A program made the translations under genes and the position numbers. The notes under the pieces were generated by a model, which had not been told where the DNA came from, made no database searches, and saw only the letters and a program-made list of their open reading frames with translations. Positions 14,049 to 27,954 of a stretch of 64,000 bases of DNA are shown one piece after another (position 1 is the first letter of the stretch; each line of letters begins with the position of its first letter). Location: contig OX940871.1 of assembly GCA_954871525.1 (NCBI GenBank), positions 29,920,586 through 29,984,585 of the forward strand, in the 5' to 3' direction. The DNA comes from Parietaria judaica (Eukaryota; Streptophyta; Magnoliopsida; Rosales; Urticaceae).

Positions 14049-17000
14049 TTCTCGTCAACAATTTAATCCTTGCATATTTTTGCATGAGAACTCTTGTTAT
14101 ATTCAAATTCCAATGTATAAGCCCTAAAATCACTATTTTTTCAATTGGTTCGAAATTCAAGGTTGTAAAAAATGTCAAATAAAGAAATGCTATAAGAAAT
14201 GCTATAGCATTTCCTAAGGCATTTCTCGTCAACAATTTAATCCTTGCATATTTTTGCATGAGAACTCTCGTTATATTACAATTCCAATGTATAAGCCCTA
14301 AAATCATTATTTTTTCAATTGGTTCGAAATTTAAGGTTGTAAAAAATGTAAAATAAAGAAATGCTATAGGAAATGCTATAGCATTTCCTATGGCATTTCT
14401 CGTCAACAATTTATTCCTTGCATAATTTTGCATGAGAACTCTTGTTATATTCAAATTCCAATGTATAAGCCCTAAAATCATTATTTTTTCAATTGGTTCG
14501 AAATTTAAGGTTGTGAAAACTGTAAAATAAAGAAATGCTATAGGAAATGCTATAGCATTTCCTATGGCATTTCTCGTCAACAATTTAATCCTTGCATATT
14601 TTTGCATGAGAACTCTTGTTATATTCAAATTCCAATGTATAACCCCTAAAATCATTATTTTTTCAATTGGTTCGAAATTTAAGGTTGTAAAAAATGTCAA
14701 ATAAAGAAATGCTATAGGAAATGCTATAAGGATTTCCTATGGCATTTCTCGTCAACAATTTAATCCTTGCATATTTTTGCATGAGAACTCTTTTTATATT
14801 TAAATTCCAATGTATAAGCCCTAAAATCATTATTTTTTCAATTGGTTCGAAATTTAAGGTTGTAAAAAATGTCAAATAAAGAAATGCTATAAGAAATGCT
14901 ATAGCATTTCCTATGGCATTTCTGGTCAACAATTTAATCCTTGCATATTTTTGCATGAGAACTTTTGTTATATTCAAATTCCAATGTATAAGCCCTAAAA
15001 TCATTATTTTTTCAATTGGTTCAAAATTTGAGGTTGTAAAAAATGTCAAATAAAGACATTCTATAAGAAATGCTATACCATTTCCTATGGCATTTCTCGT
15101 CAACAATTTAATCCTTGCATATTTTTGAATGAGAACTCTTGTTATATTCTAATTCCAATGTATAAGCCCTGAAATCATCATTTTTTCAATTGGTTCAAAA
15201 TTTAAGGTTGTAAAAAATGTCAAATAAAGAAATGCTATAAGAAATGCTATAGCATTTCCTAAGGTAATTCTCGTCAACAATTTAATCCTTGCATATTTTT
15301 GCATGAGAACTCTCGTTATATTCAAATTCCAATGTATAAGCCCTAAAATCATTATTTTTTCAATTGGTTCGAAATTTAAGGTTGTAAAAAATGTAAAATA
15401 AAGAAATGCTATAGGAAATGCGCATTTCTCGTCAACAATTTAATCCTTGCATATTTTTGCATGAGAACCCTTGTAATATTAAAATTCCAATGTATTAGCC
15501 CTAAAATCATTATTATTTCAATTGGTTCGAAATTTAAGGTTGTAAAAAATGTCAAATAAAGAAATGTTATAAGAAATGCTATAGCAATTCCTAAGGCAAT
15601 TCTCGTCAACAATTTAATCGTTGCATATTTTTGTATCAGAACTCTCGTTATATTAAAATTCCAATGTATAAGCCCTAAAATCATTATTTTTTCAATTGGT
15701 TCGAAATTTAAGGTTGTAAAAAATGTAAAATAAAGAAATGCTATAGGAAATGCTATAGCATTTCCTATGGCATTTCTCGTCAACAATTTAATCCTTACAT
15801 ATTTTTGCATGAGAACCCTTGTAATATTAAAATTCCAATGTATTAGCCCTAAAATCATTATTTTTACAATTGGTGTGAAATTTAAGGTTGTAAAAAATGT
15901 AAAATAAAGAAATGCTATAGGAAATGCTATAGCATTTCCTATGGCATTTCTTGTCAACCATTTAATCCTTGCATATTTTTGCATGAGAACTCTTGTTATA
16001 TTCAAATTCCAATGTATTAGCCCTAAAATCATTATTTTTTCAATTGGTTCGAAATTTAAGGTTGTAAAAAAAGTAAAATAAAGAAATGCGATAGGAAATG
16101 CTATAGCATTTTCTATGGCATTTCTCGTCAATAATTTAATCCTTGCATATTTTTGCATGAGAACTCTTGTTATATTCAAATTCCAATGTATAAGCCTTAA
16201 AATCATTATTTTTTCAATTGGTTCGAAATTTAAGGTTGTAAAAAATGTCAAATAAAGAAATGCTATAGGAAATGCTATAGCATTTCCTATGGCATTTCTC
16301 GTCAACAATTTAATACTTGCATATTTTTGCATGAGAACTCTTGTTATATTCAAATTCCAATGTATAAGCCCTAAAATCATTATTTTTTCAATTGGTTCGA
16401 AATTTAAGGTTGTAAAAAATGTCAAATAAAGAAATGCTATAAGAAATGCTATAGCATTTCCTAAGGCGATTTTCGTCAACAATTTAAATCCTTGCATATT
16501 TTTGCATGAGAACTCTCGTTATATTCAAATTCCAATGTATAAGCCCTAAAATCATTATTTTTTCAATTGGTTCGAAATTTAAGGTTGTAAAAAATGTAAA
16601 ATAAAGAAATGCTATAGGAAATGCTATAACATTTCCTATGGCATTTCTCGTCAACAATTTAATCCTTGAATATTTTTGCATGAGAACCCTTGTAATATTA
16701 AAATTCCAATGTATTAGCCCTAAAATCATTATTTTTACAGTTGGTTTGAAATTTAAGGTTGTAAAAAATGTAAAATAAAGAAATGCTATAGGAAATGCTA
16801 TAGCATTTCCTTTGGCATTTCTCGTCAACAATTTAATCCTTGCATATTTTTGCATGAGAACTCTTGTTATATTCAAATTCAAATGTATAAGCCCTAAAAT
16901 CATTATTTTTTCAATTGGTTCGAAATTTAAGGTTGTAAAAAATGTAAAATAAAGAAATGCTATAGGAAATGCTATAGCATTTCCTATGGCATTTGTCGTC

Positions 17001-17846
17001 AACCATTTAATCCTTGCATATTTTTGCATGAGAACTCTTGTTATATTGAAATTCCAATGTATAAGCCCTAAAATCATTATTTTTTCAATTGGTTCGAAAT
17101 TTAAGGTTGTAAAAAATGTAAAATAAATAAATTCTATAGGAAATGCTATAGCATTTCCTTTGGCATTTCTCGTCAACAATTTAATCCTTGCATATTTTTG
17201 CATGAGAACTCTTGTTATATTCAAATTCCAATGTATAAGCCCTAAAATCATTATTTTTTCAATTGGTTCGAATTTTAGGTCGTAAACAATGTCTAATAAA
17301 GAAATGCTATAGGAAATGCTAGTATTTCCTATGGCATTTCTCGTCAACAATTTAATCCTTGCATATTTATGCATGAGAACTCTTGTAATAATAAAATTCC
17401 AATGTATAAGCCCTAAAATAATTTTTTTTTCAATTGGTTTGAATTTTAGGTCGTAAACAATGTAAAATAAAGAAATGCTATAGGAAATGCTATAGCATTT
17501 CCTATGGCATTTCTCGTCAACAATTTAATCCTTGCATATTTTTGCATGAGAACGCTTGTAATATTAAAACTCCAATGTATAAGCCCAAAAATCATTATTT
17601 TTTCAATTGGTTCGAAATTTAAGGTTGTAAACAATGTAAAATAAAGAAATGTTATAAGAAATGCTATATCATTTCCTATGGCATTTCTCGTCAACAATTT
17701 AATCCTTGCATAATTTTGCCTGAGAAATCTTGTTATATTCAAATTCCAATGTATAAGCCCTAAAATCATTATTTTTTCAATTGGTTCAAAATTTAAGGTT
17801 GTAAAAAATGTCAAATAAAGAAATGCTATAGCATTTCCTATGGCAT
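14049..17846 (+). repeat. Segment 6a: first copy of 1.4-kb duplication plus mosaic monomers
   Basis: About 14,049-15,480 matches about 17,847-19,280 at an offset of 3,797-3,798 bp. Shared features are TATTACAATTCC, ATCACTATTTTTTC, ATTCTAATTCC (15,149 and 18,946) and a 158-bp truncated monomer. Several base differences are visible, so this duplication is older than the HORs further right. From 15,426 to 17,846 monomers are mixed; D-type monomers at 17,167 and 17,338 (171 and 173 bp) echo the 1,214-bp HOR. Confidence 0.85.
15268..15425 (+). repeat. Truncated monomer, 158 bp (16-bp palindrome deletion), copy 1
   Basis: GGAAATGC is joined directly to GCATTTCTCG, removing 16 bp from the middle and right arm of the inverted repeat. 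The same junction occurs in 19,065-19,222, so it arose once and was duplicated. Sixteen is not a multiple of three, so the minus-strand open frame breaks here. Confidence 0.93.
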
Positions 17847-19222
17847 TTCTCGTCAACAATTTAATCCTTGCATATTTTTGCATGAGAACTCTTGTTATAT
17901 TCAAATTCTAATGTATAAGCCCTAAAATCACTATTTTTTCAATTGGTTCGAAATTCAAGGTTGTAAAAAATGTCAAATAAAGAAATGCTATAAGAAATGC
18001 TATAGCATTTCCTAAGGCATTTCTCGTCAACAATTTAATCCTTGCATATTTTTGCTTGAGAACTCTCGTTATATTACAATTCCAATGTATAAGCCCTAAA
18101 ATCATTATTTTTTCAATTGGTTCGAAATTTAAGGTTGTAAAAAATGTAAAATAAAGAAATGCTATAGGAAATGCTATAGCATTTCCTATGGCATTTCTCG
18201 TCAACACTTTATTCCTTGCATAATTTTGCATGAGAACTCTTGTTATATTCAAATTCCAATGTATAAGCCCTAAAATCATTATTTTTTCAATTGGTTCGAA
18301 ATTTAAGGTTGTGAAAAATGTAAAATAAAGAAATGCTATAGGAAATGCTATAGCATTTCCTATGGCATTTCTCGTCAACAATTTAATCCTTGCATATTTT
18401 GGCATGAGAACTCTTGTTATATTCAAATTCCAATGTATAAGCCCTAAAATCATTATTTTTTCAATTGGTTCAAAATTTAAGGTTGTAAAAAATGTCAAAT
18501 AAAGAAATGCTATAGGAAATGCTGTAGCATTTTCTATGGCATTTCTCGTCAACAATTTAATCCTTGCATATTTTTGAATGAGAACTCTTGTTATATTTAA
18601 ATTCCAATGTATAAGCCCTAAAATCATTATTTTTTCAATTGGTTCGAAATTTAAGGTTGTAAAAAATGTCAAATAAAGAAATGCTATAAGAAATGCTATA
18701 GCATTTCCTATGGCATTTCTCGTCAACAATTTAATCCTTGCATATTTTTGCATGAGAACTTTTGTTATATTCAAATTCCAATGTATAAGCCCTAAAATCA
18801 TTATTTTTTCAATTGATTCAAAATTTAAGGTTGTAAAAAATGTCAAATAAAGATATTCTATAAGAAATGCTATACCATTTCCTATGGCATTTCTCGTCAA
18901 CAATTTAATCCTTGCATATTTTTGCATGAGAACTCTTGTTATATTCTAATTCCAATGTATAAGCCCTGAAATCATTATATTTTCAATTGGTTCAAAATTT
19001 AAGGTTGTAAAAAATGTCAAATAAAGAAATGCTATAAGAAATGATATAGCATTTCCTAAGGCAATTCTCGTCAACAATTTAATCCTTGCATATTTTTGCA
19101 TGAGAACTCTCGTTATATTCAAATTCCAATGTATAAGCCCTAAAATCATTATTTTTTCAATTGGTTCGAAATTTAAGGTTGTAAAAAATGTAAAATAAAG
19201 AAATGCTATAGGAAATGCGCAT
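17847..19222 (+). repeat. Segment 6b: second copy of the 1.4-kb duplication
   Basis: Eight monomers matching 14,049-15,425 and ending in the same 158-bp truncated monomer (19,065-19,222). Visible differences include CACTTTATTCC for CAATTTATTCC, TTTTGGCATGAG for TTTTTGCATGAG and TTGCTTGAG for TTGCATGAG. Confidence 0.87.
19065..19222 (+). repeat. Truncated monomer, 158 bp, copy 2
   Basis: Identical GGAAATGC to GCATTTCTCG junction as at 15,421, offset 3,797 bp. Confidence 0.93.
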
Positions 19223-19396
19223 TTCTCGTCAACAATTTAATCCTTGCATATTTTTGCATGAGAACGCTTGTAATATTAAAATTCCAATGTATAAGCCCTA
19301 AAATCATTATTTTTACAATTGGTTTTAAATTTAAGGTTGTAAAAAATGTAAAATAAAGAAATACTATAGGAAATGCTATAACATTTCCTATGGCAT

Positions 19397-19540
19397 TTCT
19401 CGTCAACAATTTAATCCTTGCATATTTTCTCGTCAAATTCCAATGTATAACCCTAAAATCATTATTTTTTCAATTGGTTCAAAATTTAAGGTTGTAAAAT
19501 GTAAAATAAAGAAATTCTATAGGAGCATTTCCTTTGGCAT
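19397..19540 (+). repeat. Rearranged 144-bp monomer, copy 1
   Basis: After CTTGCATATT the sequence jumps back to the monomer start, TTCTCGTCAA, and then forward to ATTCCAATG, a net loss of 18 bp that one simple deletion cannot produce. Further losses are 1 bp in GTATAACCC, 2 bp in GTAAAATG, and 9 bp in ATAGGAGCATTTCC. Together they account for all 30 missing bases. The pattern fits template switching during replication or repair (inference). Confidence 0.9.
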
Positions 19541-22111
19541 TTCTCGTCAACAATTTAATCCTTGCATATTTTTGCATGAGAACTCTTGTTATATTCAAAT
19601 TCCAATGTATAAGCCCTAAAATCATTATTTTTTCAATTGGTTCGAAATTTGAGGTTGTAAAAAATGTCAAATAAAGAAATTCTATAAGAAATGCTATACC
19701 ATTTCGTATGGCATTTCTCGTCAACAATTTAATCGTTGCATATTTTTGCATGAGAACTCTCGTTATATTAAAATTCCAATGTATAAGCCCTAAAATCATT
19801 ATTTTTTCAATTGGTTCGAAATTCAAGGTTGTAAAAAATGTAAAATAAAGAAATGCTATTGCATTTCCTAAGGCATTTCTCGTCAACAATTTAATCCTTG
19901 CATATTTTTGCATGACAACTCTCGTTATATTCAAATTCCAATTTATAAGCCCTAAAATCATTATTTTTTCAATTGGTTCGAAATTTAAGGTTTAAAAAAT
20001 GTAAAATAAAGAAATGGTATAGGAAATGCTATAGCATTTCCTATGGCATTTCTCGTCAACAATTTAATCCTTGCATATTTTTGCATGAAAACCCTTGTAA
20101 TATTAAAATTCCAATGTATTAGCCCTAAAATCATTATTTTTTCAATTGGTTCGAAATTTAAGGTTGTAAAAAATGTCAAATAAAGAAATTCTATAAGAAA
20201 TGCTATAGCAATTCCTAAGGCGATTCTCGTCAACAATTTAATCCTTGCATATTTTTGCATCAGAACTCTCGTTATATTCAAATTCCAATGTATAAGCCCT
20301 AAAATCATTATTTTTTCAATTGGTTCAAAATTTAAGGTTGTAAAAAATGTAAAATAAAGAAATGCTATACGAAATGCTATAGCATTTCCTATGGCATTTC
20401 TCGTCAACAATTTAATCCTTGCATATTATTGCATGAGAACCCTTGTAATATTAAAATTCCAATGTATTAGCCCTAAAATCATTATTTTTACAATTGGTGT
20501 GAAATAAGGATGTAAAAAATGTAAAATAAAGAAATGCTATGAGAAATGCTATAGCATTTCCTACGGCATTTCTCGTCAACCATTTAATCCTTGCATATTT
20601 TTGCATGAGAACTATTGTTATATTAAAATTCCAATGTATAAGCCCTAAAATCATTATTTTTTCAATTGGTTTGAAATTTAAGGTTGTAAAAAATGTAAAA
20701 TAAAGAAATGCGATAGGTAATGCTATAGCATTTCCTATGGCATTTCTCGTCAACAATTTAATACTTGCATATTTTTGCATGAGAACTCTTGTTATATTAA
20801 AATTCCAATGTATAAGCCTTAAAATCATTATTTTTTCAATTGGTTCGAAATTTAAGGTTGTAAAAAATGTCAAATAAAGAAATGCTATAGGAAATGCTAT
20901 AGCATTTCCTATGGCATTTCTCGTCAACAATTTAATCCTTGCATATTTTTGCATGAGAACTCTTGTTATATTCAAATTCCAATGTATAAGCCCTAAAATC
21001 ATTATTTTTTCAATTGGTTCGAAAGTTAAGGTTGTAAAAAATGTCAAAAAAAGAAATGCTATAGCATTTCCTAAGGCGATTCTCGTCAACAATTTAATCC
21101 TTGCATATTTTTGCATGAGAACCCTTGTAATATTAAAATTCCAATGTATTAGCCCTAAAATCATTATTTTTTCAATTGGTTCGAAATTTAAGGTTGTAAA
21201 AATGTAAAATAAAGAAATGCTATAGGAAATGCTATAGCATTTCCTATGGCAATTCTCGTCAACAATTTAATCCTTGCATATTTTTGCATGAGAACTCTTG
21301 TTATATTCAAATTCCAATGTATAAGCCCTGAAATCATTATTTTTTTCAATTGGTTCGAAATTTAAGGTTGTAAAAAATGTCAAATAAAGAAATGCTATAG
21401 CATTTCCTAAGGCGATTCTCGTCAATAATTTAATCCTTGCATATTTTTGCATGAGAACTCTCGTTATATTCAAATTCCAATGTATAAGCCCTAAAATCAT
21501 TATTTTTTCAATTTGTTCAAAATTTAAGGTTGTAAAAAATTTAAAATAAAGAAATGCTATAGGAAATGCTATAGCATTTCCTATGGCATTTCTAGTCGAC
21601 CATTTAATCCTCGCATATTTTTGCATGAGAACTCTTGTTATATTCAAATTCCAATGTATAAGCCCTAAAATCATTATTTTTTCAATTGGTTCGAAATTTA
21701 AGGTTGTAAAAAATGTAAAATAAAGAAATGCGATAGGAAATGCTATAGCATTTACTATGGCATTTCTCGTCAACAATTTAATCCTTGCATATTTTTGCAT
21801 GATAACTCTTGTTATATTCAAATTACAATGTATAAGCCCTAAAATCATTATTTTTTCAATTGGTTCAAAATTTAAGGTTGTAAAAAATGTCAAATAAAGA
21901 AATGCTATAAGAAATGCTATAGCATTTCCTAAGGCGATTCTCGTCAACAATTTAATCCTTGCATATTTTTGCACGAGAACTCTCGTTATATTCAAATTCC
22001 AATGTATAAGCCCTAAAATCATTATTTTTTCAATTGGTTCGAAATTTAAGGTTGTAAAAAATGTAAAATAAAGAAATGCTATAGGAAATGCTATAGCATT
22101 TCCTATGGCAT

Positions 22112-22255
22112 TTCTCGTCAACAATTTAATCCTTGCATATTTTCTCGTCAAATTCCAATGTATAACCCTAAAATCATTATTTTTTCAATTGGTTCAAAAT
22201 TTAAGGTTGTAAAATGTAAAATAAAGAAATTCTATAGGAGCATTTCCTTTGGCAT
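22112..22255 (+). repeat. Rearranged 144-bp monomer, copy 2
   Basis: Carries every one of the four changes found in 19,397-19,540, at an offset of 2,715 bp, so the two are duplicates of one rearranged ancestor. Confidence 0.9.
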
Positions 22256-25200
22256 TTCTCGTCAACAATTTAATCCTTGCATATTTTTGCATGAGAACTC
22301 TTGCTATATTCAAATTCCAATGTATAAGCCCTAAAATCATTATTTTTTCAATTGGTTCGAAATTTGAGGTTGTAAAAAATGTAAATAAAGAAATTCTATA
22401 AGAAATGCTATACCATTTCGTATGGCATTTCTCGTCAACAATTTAATCGTTGCATATTTTTGCATGAGAACTCTCGTTATATTAAAATTCCAATGTATAA
22501 GCCCTAAAATCATTATTTTTTCAATTGGTTCGAAATTCAAGGTTGTAAAAAATGTAAAATAAAGAAATGCTATTGCATTTCCTAAGGCATTTCTCGTCAA
22601 CAATTTAATCCTTGCATATTTTTGCATGACAACTCTCGTTATATTCAAATTCCAATTTATAAGCCCTAAAATCATTATTTTTTCAATTGGTTCGAAATTT
22701 AAGGTGTTAAAAAATGTAAAATAAAGAAATGCTATAGGAAATGCTATAGCATTTCCTATGGCATTTCTCGTCAACAATTTAATCCTTGCATATTTTTGCA
22801 TGAGAACTCTTGTTATATTCAAATTCCAATGTATAAGCCCTAAAATCATTATTTTTTCAATTGGTTCGAAATTTAAAGTTGTAAAAAATGTCAAATAAAG
22901 AAATGCAATAGGAAATGCTATAGCATTTCCTATGGCATTTCTCGTCAACAATTTAATCCTTGCATTTTTTTGCATGAGAACTCTCATTATATTCAAATTC
23001 CAATGTATAAGCCCTAAAATCACTATTTTTTCAATTGGTTAGAAATTCAAGGTTGTAAAAAATGTCAAATAAAGAAATGCTATAAGAAATGCTATAACAT
23101 TTCCTAAGGAATTTCTCGTCAACAATTTAATCCTTGCATATTTTTGCATGAGAACTCTCGTTATATTCAAATTCCAATGTATAAGCCCTAAAATCATTAT
23201 TTTTTCAATTGGTTCGAAATTTAAGGTTGAAAAAAATGTAAAATAAAGAAATGCTATAGGAAATGCTATAGCATTTCCTATGGCATTTCTCGTCAACAAT
23301 TTATTCCTTGCATAATTTTGCATGAGAACTCTTGTTATATTCAAATTCCAATGTATAAGCCCTGAAATCATTATTTTTTCAATTGGTTTGAAATTTAAGG
23401 TTGTAAAAAATGTCAAATAAAGAAATGCTATAAGAAATGCTATAGCATTTCCTAAGGCGATTCTCGTCAATAATTTAATCCTTGCATATTTTTGCATGAG
23501 AACTCTCGTTATATTCAAATTCCAATGTATAAGCCCTAAAATCATTATTTTTTCAATTTGTTCGAAATTTAAGGTTGTAAAAAATTTAAAATAAAGAAAT
23601 GCTATAGCATTTCCTATGGCATTTCTCGTCAACCATTTAATCCTTGCATATTTTTGCATGAGAACTCTCGTTATATTCAAATTCCAATGTATAAGCCCTA
23701 AAATCATTATTTTTTCAATTGGTTTGAAATTTAAGGTTGTAAAAAATGTAAAATAAAGAAATGCGATAGGAAATGCTATAGCATTTCCTATGGCATTTCT
23801 CGTCAACCATTTAATCCTTGCATATTTTTGCATGAGAACTCTCGTTATATTCAAATTCCAATGTATTAGCCCTAAAATCATTATTTTTTCAATTGGTTCG
23901 AAATTTAAGGTTGTAAAAAATGTAAAATAAAGAAATGCGATAGGAAATGCTATAGCATTTTCTATGGCATTTCTCGTCAACAATTTAATCCTTGCATATT
24001 TTTGCATGATAACTCTTGTTATATTCAAATTACAATGTATAAGCCCTAAAATCATTATTTTTTCAATTGGTTCAAAATTTAAGGTTGTAAAAAATGTCAA
24101 ATAAAGAAATGCTATAAGAAATGCTATAGCATTTCCTAAGGCGATTCTCGTCAACAATTTAATCCTTGCATATTTTTGCATGAGAACTCTCGTTATATTC
24201 AAATTCCAATGTATAAGCCCTAAAATCATTATTTTTTCAATTGGTTCGAAATTTAAGGTTGTAAAAAATGTAAAATAAAGAAATGCTATAGGAAATGCTA
24301 TAGCATTTCCTATGGCATTTCTCGTCAACAATTTAATCCTTGCATATTTTTGCATGAGAACCCTTGTAATATTAATATTCCAATGTATTAGCCCTAAAAT
24401 CATTATTTTTACAATTGGTTTGAAATTTAAGGTTGTAAAAAATGTAAAATAAATAAATGCTATAGGAAATGCTATAGCATTTTCTATGGCATTTCTCGTC
24501 AACAATTTAATCCTTGCATATTTTTGCATGAGAACTCTTGTTATATTCAAATTCCAATGTATAAGCCCTAAAATCACTATTGTTTCAATTGTTTCGAAAT
24601 TCAAGGTTGTAAAAAATGTCAAATAAAGAAATGCTATAAGAAATGCTATAGCATTTCATATGGTATTTCTCGTCAACAATTTATTCCTTGCTAATTTTGC
24701 ATGAGAACTCTCGTTATATTCAAATTCCAATGTATAAGCCCTAAAATCATTATTTTTTCAATTTGTTCAAAATTTAAGGTTGTAAAAAATGTAAAATAAA
24801 GAAATGCTTTAGGAAATGCTATAGCATTTCCTATGGCATTTCTCGTCAACAATTTAATCCTTGCATATTTTTGCATGAGAACTCTCGTTATATTCAAATT
24901 CCAATGTATAAGCCCTAAAATCATTATTTTTTCAATTGGTTCGAAATTTAAGGTTGTAAAAAATGTCAAATAAAGAAATGCTATAAGAAATGCTATTGCA
25001 TTTCCTAAGGCGATTCTCGTCAACAATTTAATCCTTGCATATTTTTGCATGAGAACTCTTGTTATATTCAAATTCCAATGTATAAGCCCTAAAATAATTA
25101 TTTTTTCAATTTTTTCAAAATTTAAGGTGGTAAAAAATGTAAAATAAAGAAATGCTATAGGAAATGCTATAGCATTTCCTATGGCATTTCTCGTCAACAA

Positions 25201-25883
25201 TTTAATCCTTGCATATTTTTGCATGAGAACTCTCGTTATATTCAAATTCCAATGTATAAGCCCTAAAATCATTATTTTTTCAATTGGTTCGGAATTTAAG
25301 GTTGTAAAAAATGTAAAATAAAGAAATGCTATAGGAAATGCTATAGCATTTCCTATGGCATTTCTCGTCAACAATTTATTCGTTGCATAATTTTGCATGA
25401 GAACTCTTCTTATATTCAAATTCCAATGTATAAGCCCTAAATTCATTATTTTTTCAATTGGTTCAAAATTTAAGGTTGTAAAAAATGTAAAATAAAGAAA
25501 TGCTATAGGAAATGCTATAGCATTTCCTATGGCATTTCTCGTCAACAATTTAATACTTGCATATTTTTGCATAAAAACTCTTGTTATATTCAAATTCCAA
25601 TGTATAAGCCCTAAAATCATTATATTTTCAATTGGTTCGAAATTTAAGGTTGTAAAAAATGTCAAATAAAGAAATGCTATAAGAAATGCTATTGCATTTC
25701 CTAAGGCGATTCTCGTCAACAATTTAATCCTTGCATATTTTTGCATGAGAACTCTCGTTATATTCAAATTCCAATGTATAAGCCCTAAAATCATTATTTT
25801 TTCAATTTGTTCAAAATTTAAGGTTGTAAAAAATGTAAAATAAAGAAATGCTATAGGGAATGTTATAGCATTACCTATGGCAT

Positions 25884-27954
25884 TTCTCGTCAACAATTTA
25901 TTCGTTGCATAATTTTGCATGAGAACTCTTCTTATATTCAAATTCCAATGTATAAGCCCTAAAATCATTATTTTTTCAATTGGTTCGAAATTTAAGGTTG
26001 TAAAAAATATTAAATAAAGAAATGCTATAAGAAATGCTATAGCATTTCCTAAGGCATTTCTCGTCAACAATTTAATACTTGCATATTTTTGCATGAGAAC
26101 TCTCGTTATATTCAAATTCCAATGTATAAGCCCTAAAATCATTATTTTTTCAATTGGTTCGAAATTTAAGGTTTTAAAAAATGTCAAATAAAGAAATGCT
26201 ATAAGAAATGCTATTGCATTCCCTAAGGCGATTCTCGTCAACAATTTAATCCTTGCATATTTTTGCATGAGAACTCTCGTTATATTCAAATTCCAATGTA
26301 TAAGTCCTAAAATCATTATTTTTTCAATTGGTTCGAAATTCAAGGTTGTAAAAAATATAAAATAAAGAAATGCTATAAGAAATGCTATAGCATTTCCTAA
26401 GGCATTTCTCGTCAACAATTTAATCCTTGCATATTTTTTGCATGAGAACTCTCGTTATATTCAAATTCCAATGTATAAGCCCTAAAATCATTATTTTTTC
26501 AATTGGTTCGAAATTTAAGGTTGTAAAAAATGTAAAATAAAGAAATGCTATAGGAAATGCTATAGCATTTCCTATGGCATTTCTGGTCAACAATTTATTC
26601 GTTGCATAATTTTGCATGAGAACTCTTTTTATATTCAAATTCCAATGTATAAGCCCTAAAATCATTATTTTTAAAATTGGTTCGAAATTTAAGGTTGTAA
26701 AAAATGTGAAATAAAGAAATGCTATAGGAAATGCTATAGCATTTCCCATGGCATTTCTCGTCAACAATTTAATCCTTGCATATTTTTGCATGAGAACTCT
26801 CGTTATATTCAAATTCCAATGTATAAGCCCTAAAATCATTATTTTTTCAATTTTTTCAAAATTTAAGGTTGTAAAAAATGTAAAATAAATAAATGCTATA
26901 GGGAATGCTATAGCATTTCCTATGGCATTTCTCGTCAACAATTTATTCGTTGCATAATTTTGCATGAGAACTATTCTTATATTCAAATTCCAATGTATAA
27001 GCCCTAAAATCATTATTTTTTCAATTGGTTCGAAATTTAGGTTGTAAAAAATGTAAAATAAAGAAATGCTATAGGAAATGGTATTTCTCGTCAACAATTT
27101 AATACTTGCATATTTTTGCATGAGAACTCTTGTTATATTCAAATTCCAATGTATAAGCCCTAAAATCATTATTTTTTCAATTGGTTCGAAATTTAAGGTT
27201 GTAAAAAATGTCAAATAAAGAAATGCTATAAGAAATGCTATTGCACTTCCTAAGGCATTTCTCGTCAACAATTTAATCCTTGCATATTTTTGCATGAGAA
27301 CTCTCGTTATATTCAAATTCCAATGTATAAGCCCTAAAATCATTATTTTTTCAATTGGTTCGAAATTTAAGGTTGTAAAAAACGTAAAATAAAGAAATGC
27401 TATAGGAAATGCTATAGCATTTCCTATGGCATTTCTCGTCAACAATTTATTCGTTGCATAATTTTGCATGAGAACTCTTCTTATATTCAAATTCCAATGT
27501 ATAAGCCCTAAAATAATTATTTTTTCAATTGGTTCGAAATTTAAGGTTGTAAAAAATGTAAAATAAAGAAATGCTATAGGAAATGCTATAGCATTTCCTA
27601 TGGCATTTCTCGTCAACAATTTAATACTTGCATATTTTTGCATGAGAACTCTTGTTATATTCAAATTCCAATGTATAAGCCCTAAAATCAAAAATTTTTC
27701 AATTGGTTCGAAATTGAAGGTTGTAAAAAATGTCAAATAAAGAAATGCTATAAGAAATGCTATTGCATTTCCTAAGGCGATTCTCGTCAACAATTTAATC
27801 CTTGCATATTTTTGCATGAGAACTCTCGTTATATTCAAATTCCAATGTATAAGCCCTAAAATCATTATTTTTTCAATTTGTTCAAAATTTAAGGTTGTAA
27901 AAAATGTAAAATAAAGAAATGCTATAGGGAATGCTATAGCATTTCCTATGGCAT
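25884..27954 (+). repeat. Segment 8: type-C monomers, two loose 6-monomer units
   Basis: Type C monomers (TTATTCGTTGCATAATTT and CTTCTTATATTC) preceded by ATAGGGAATG start at 25,884, 26,929 and 27,955, spaced 1,045 and 1,026 bp (six monomers each). Similarity between the two units is only moderate. The last four monomers (27,259-27,954) match the end of the next 9-monomer HOR. The monomer at 26,929-27,084 is 156 bp: a 17-bp loss in the palindrome plus 1 bp in GAAATTTAGG. Confidence 0.82.

Larger units (their letters stand above)
19223..25883 (+). repeat. Segment 7: mosaic array with 0.65-kb duplication
   Basis: Thirty-nine monomers of mixed subtype. About 19,397-20,050 matches 22,112-22,765 (offset 2,715 bp), including a peculiar 144-bp monomer and the CATTTCGTATGG variant (starts 19,715 and 22,429). 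Six monomers carry the 12-bp palindrome deletion (starts 19,715, 20,918, 21,253, 22,429, 23,461) or related losses. Scattered 1-2-bp indels (20,398, 21,080, 24,667) are not shared, as expected for an older, less homogenised stretch. Confidence 0.85.

Noticed and set aside
24691..26418. Long minus-strand open frames as a repetitive membrane-protein gene family
   Set aside because: They are produced by a stop-free frame in a 174-bp repeat. They start and stop wherever a 1-2-bp indel falls, have no promoter, unique termini or separate codon pattern, and tile the whole array.
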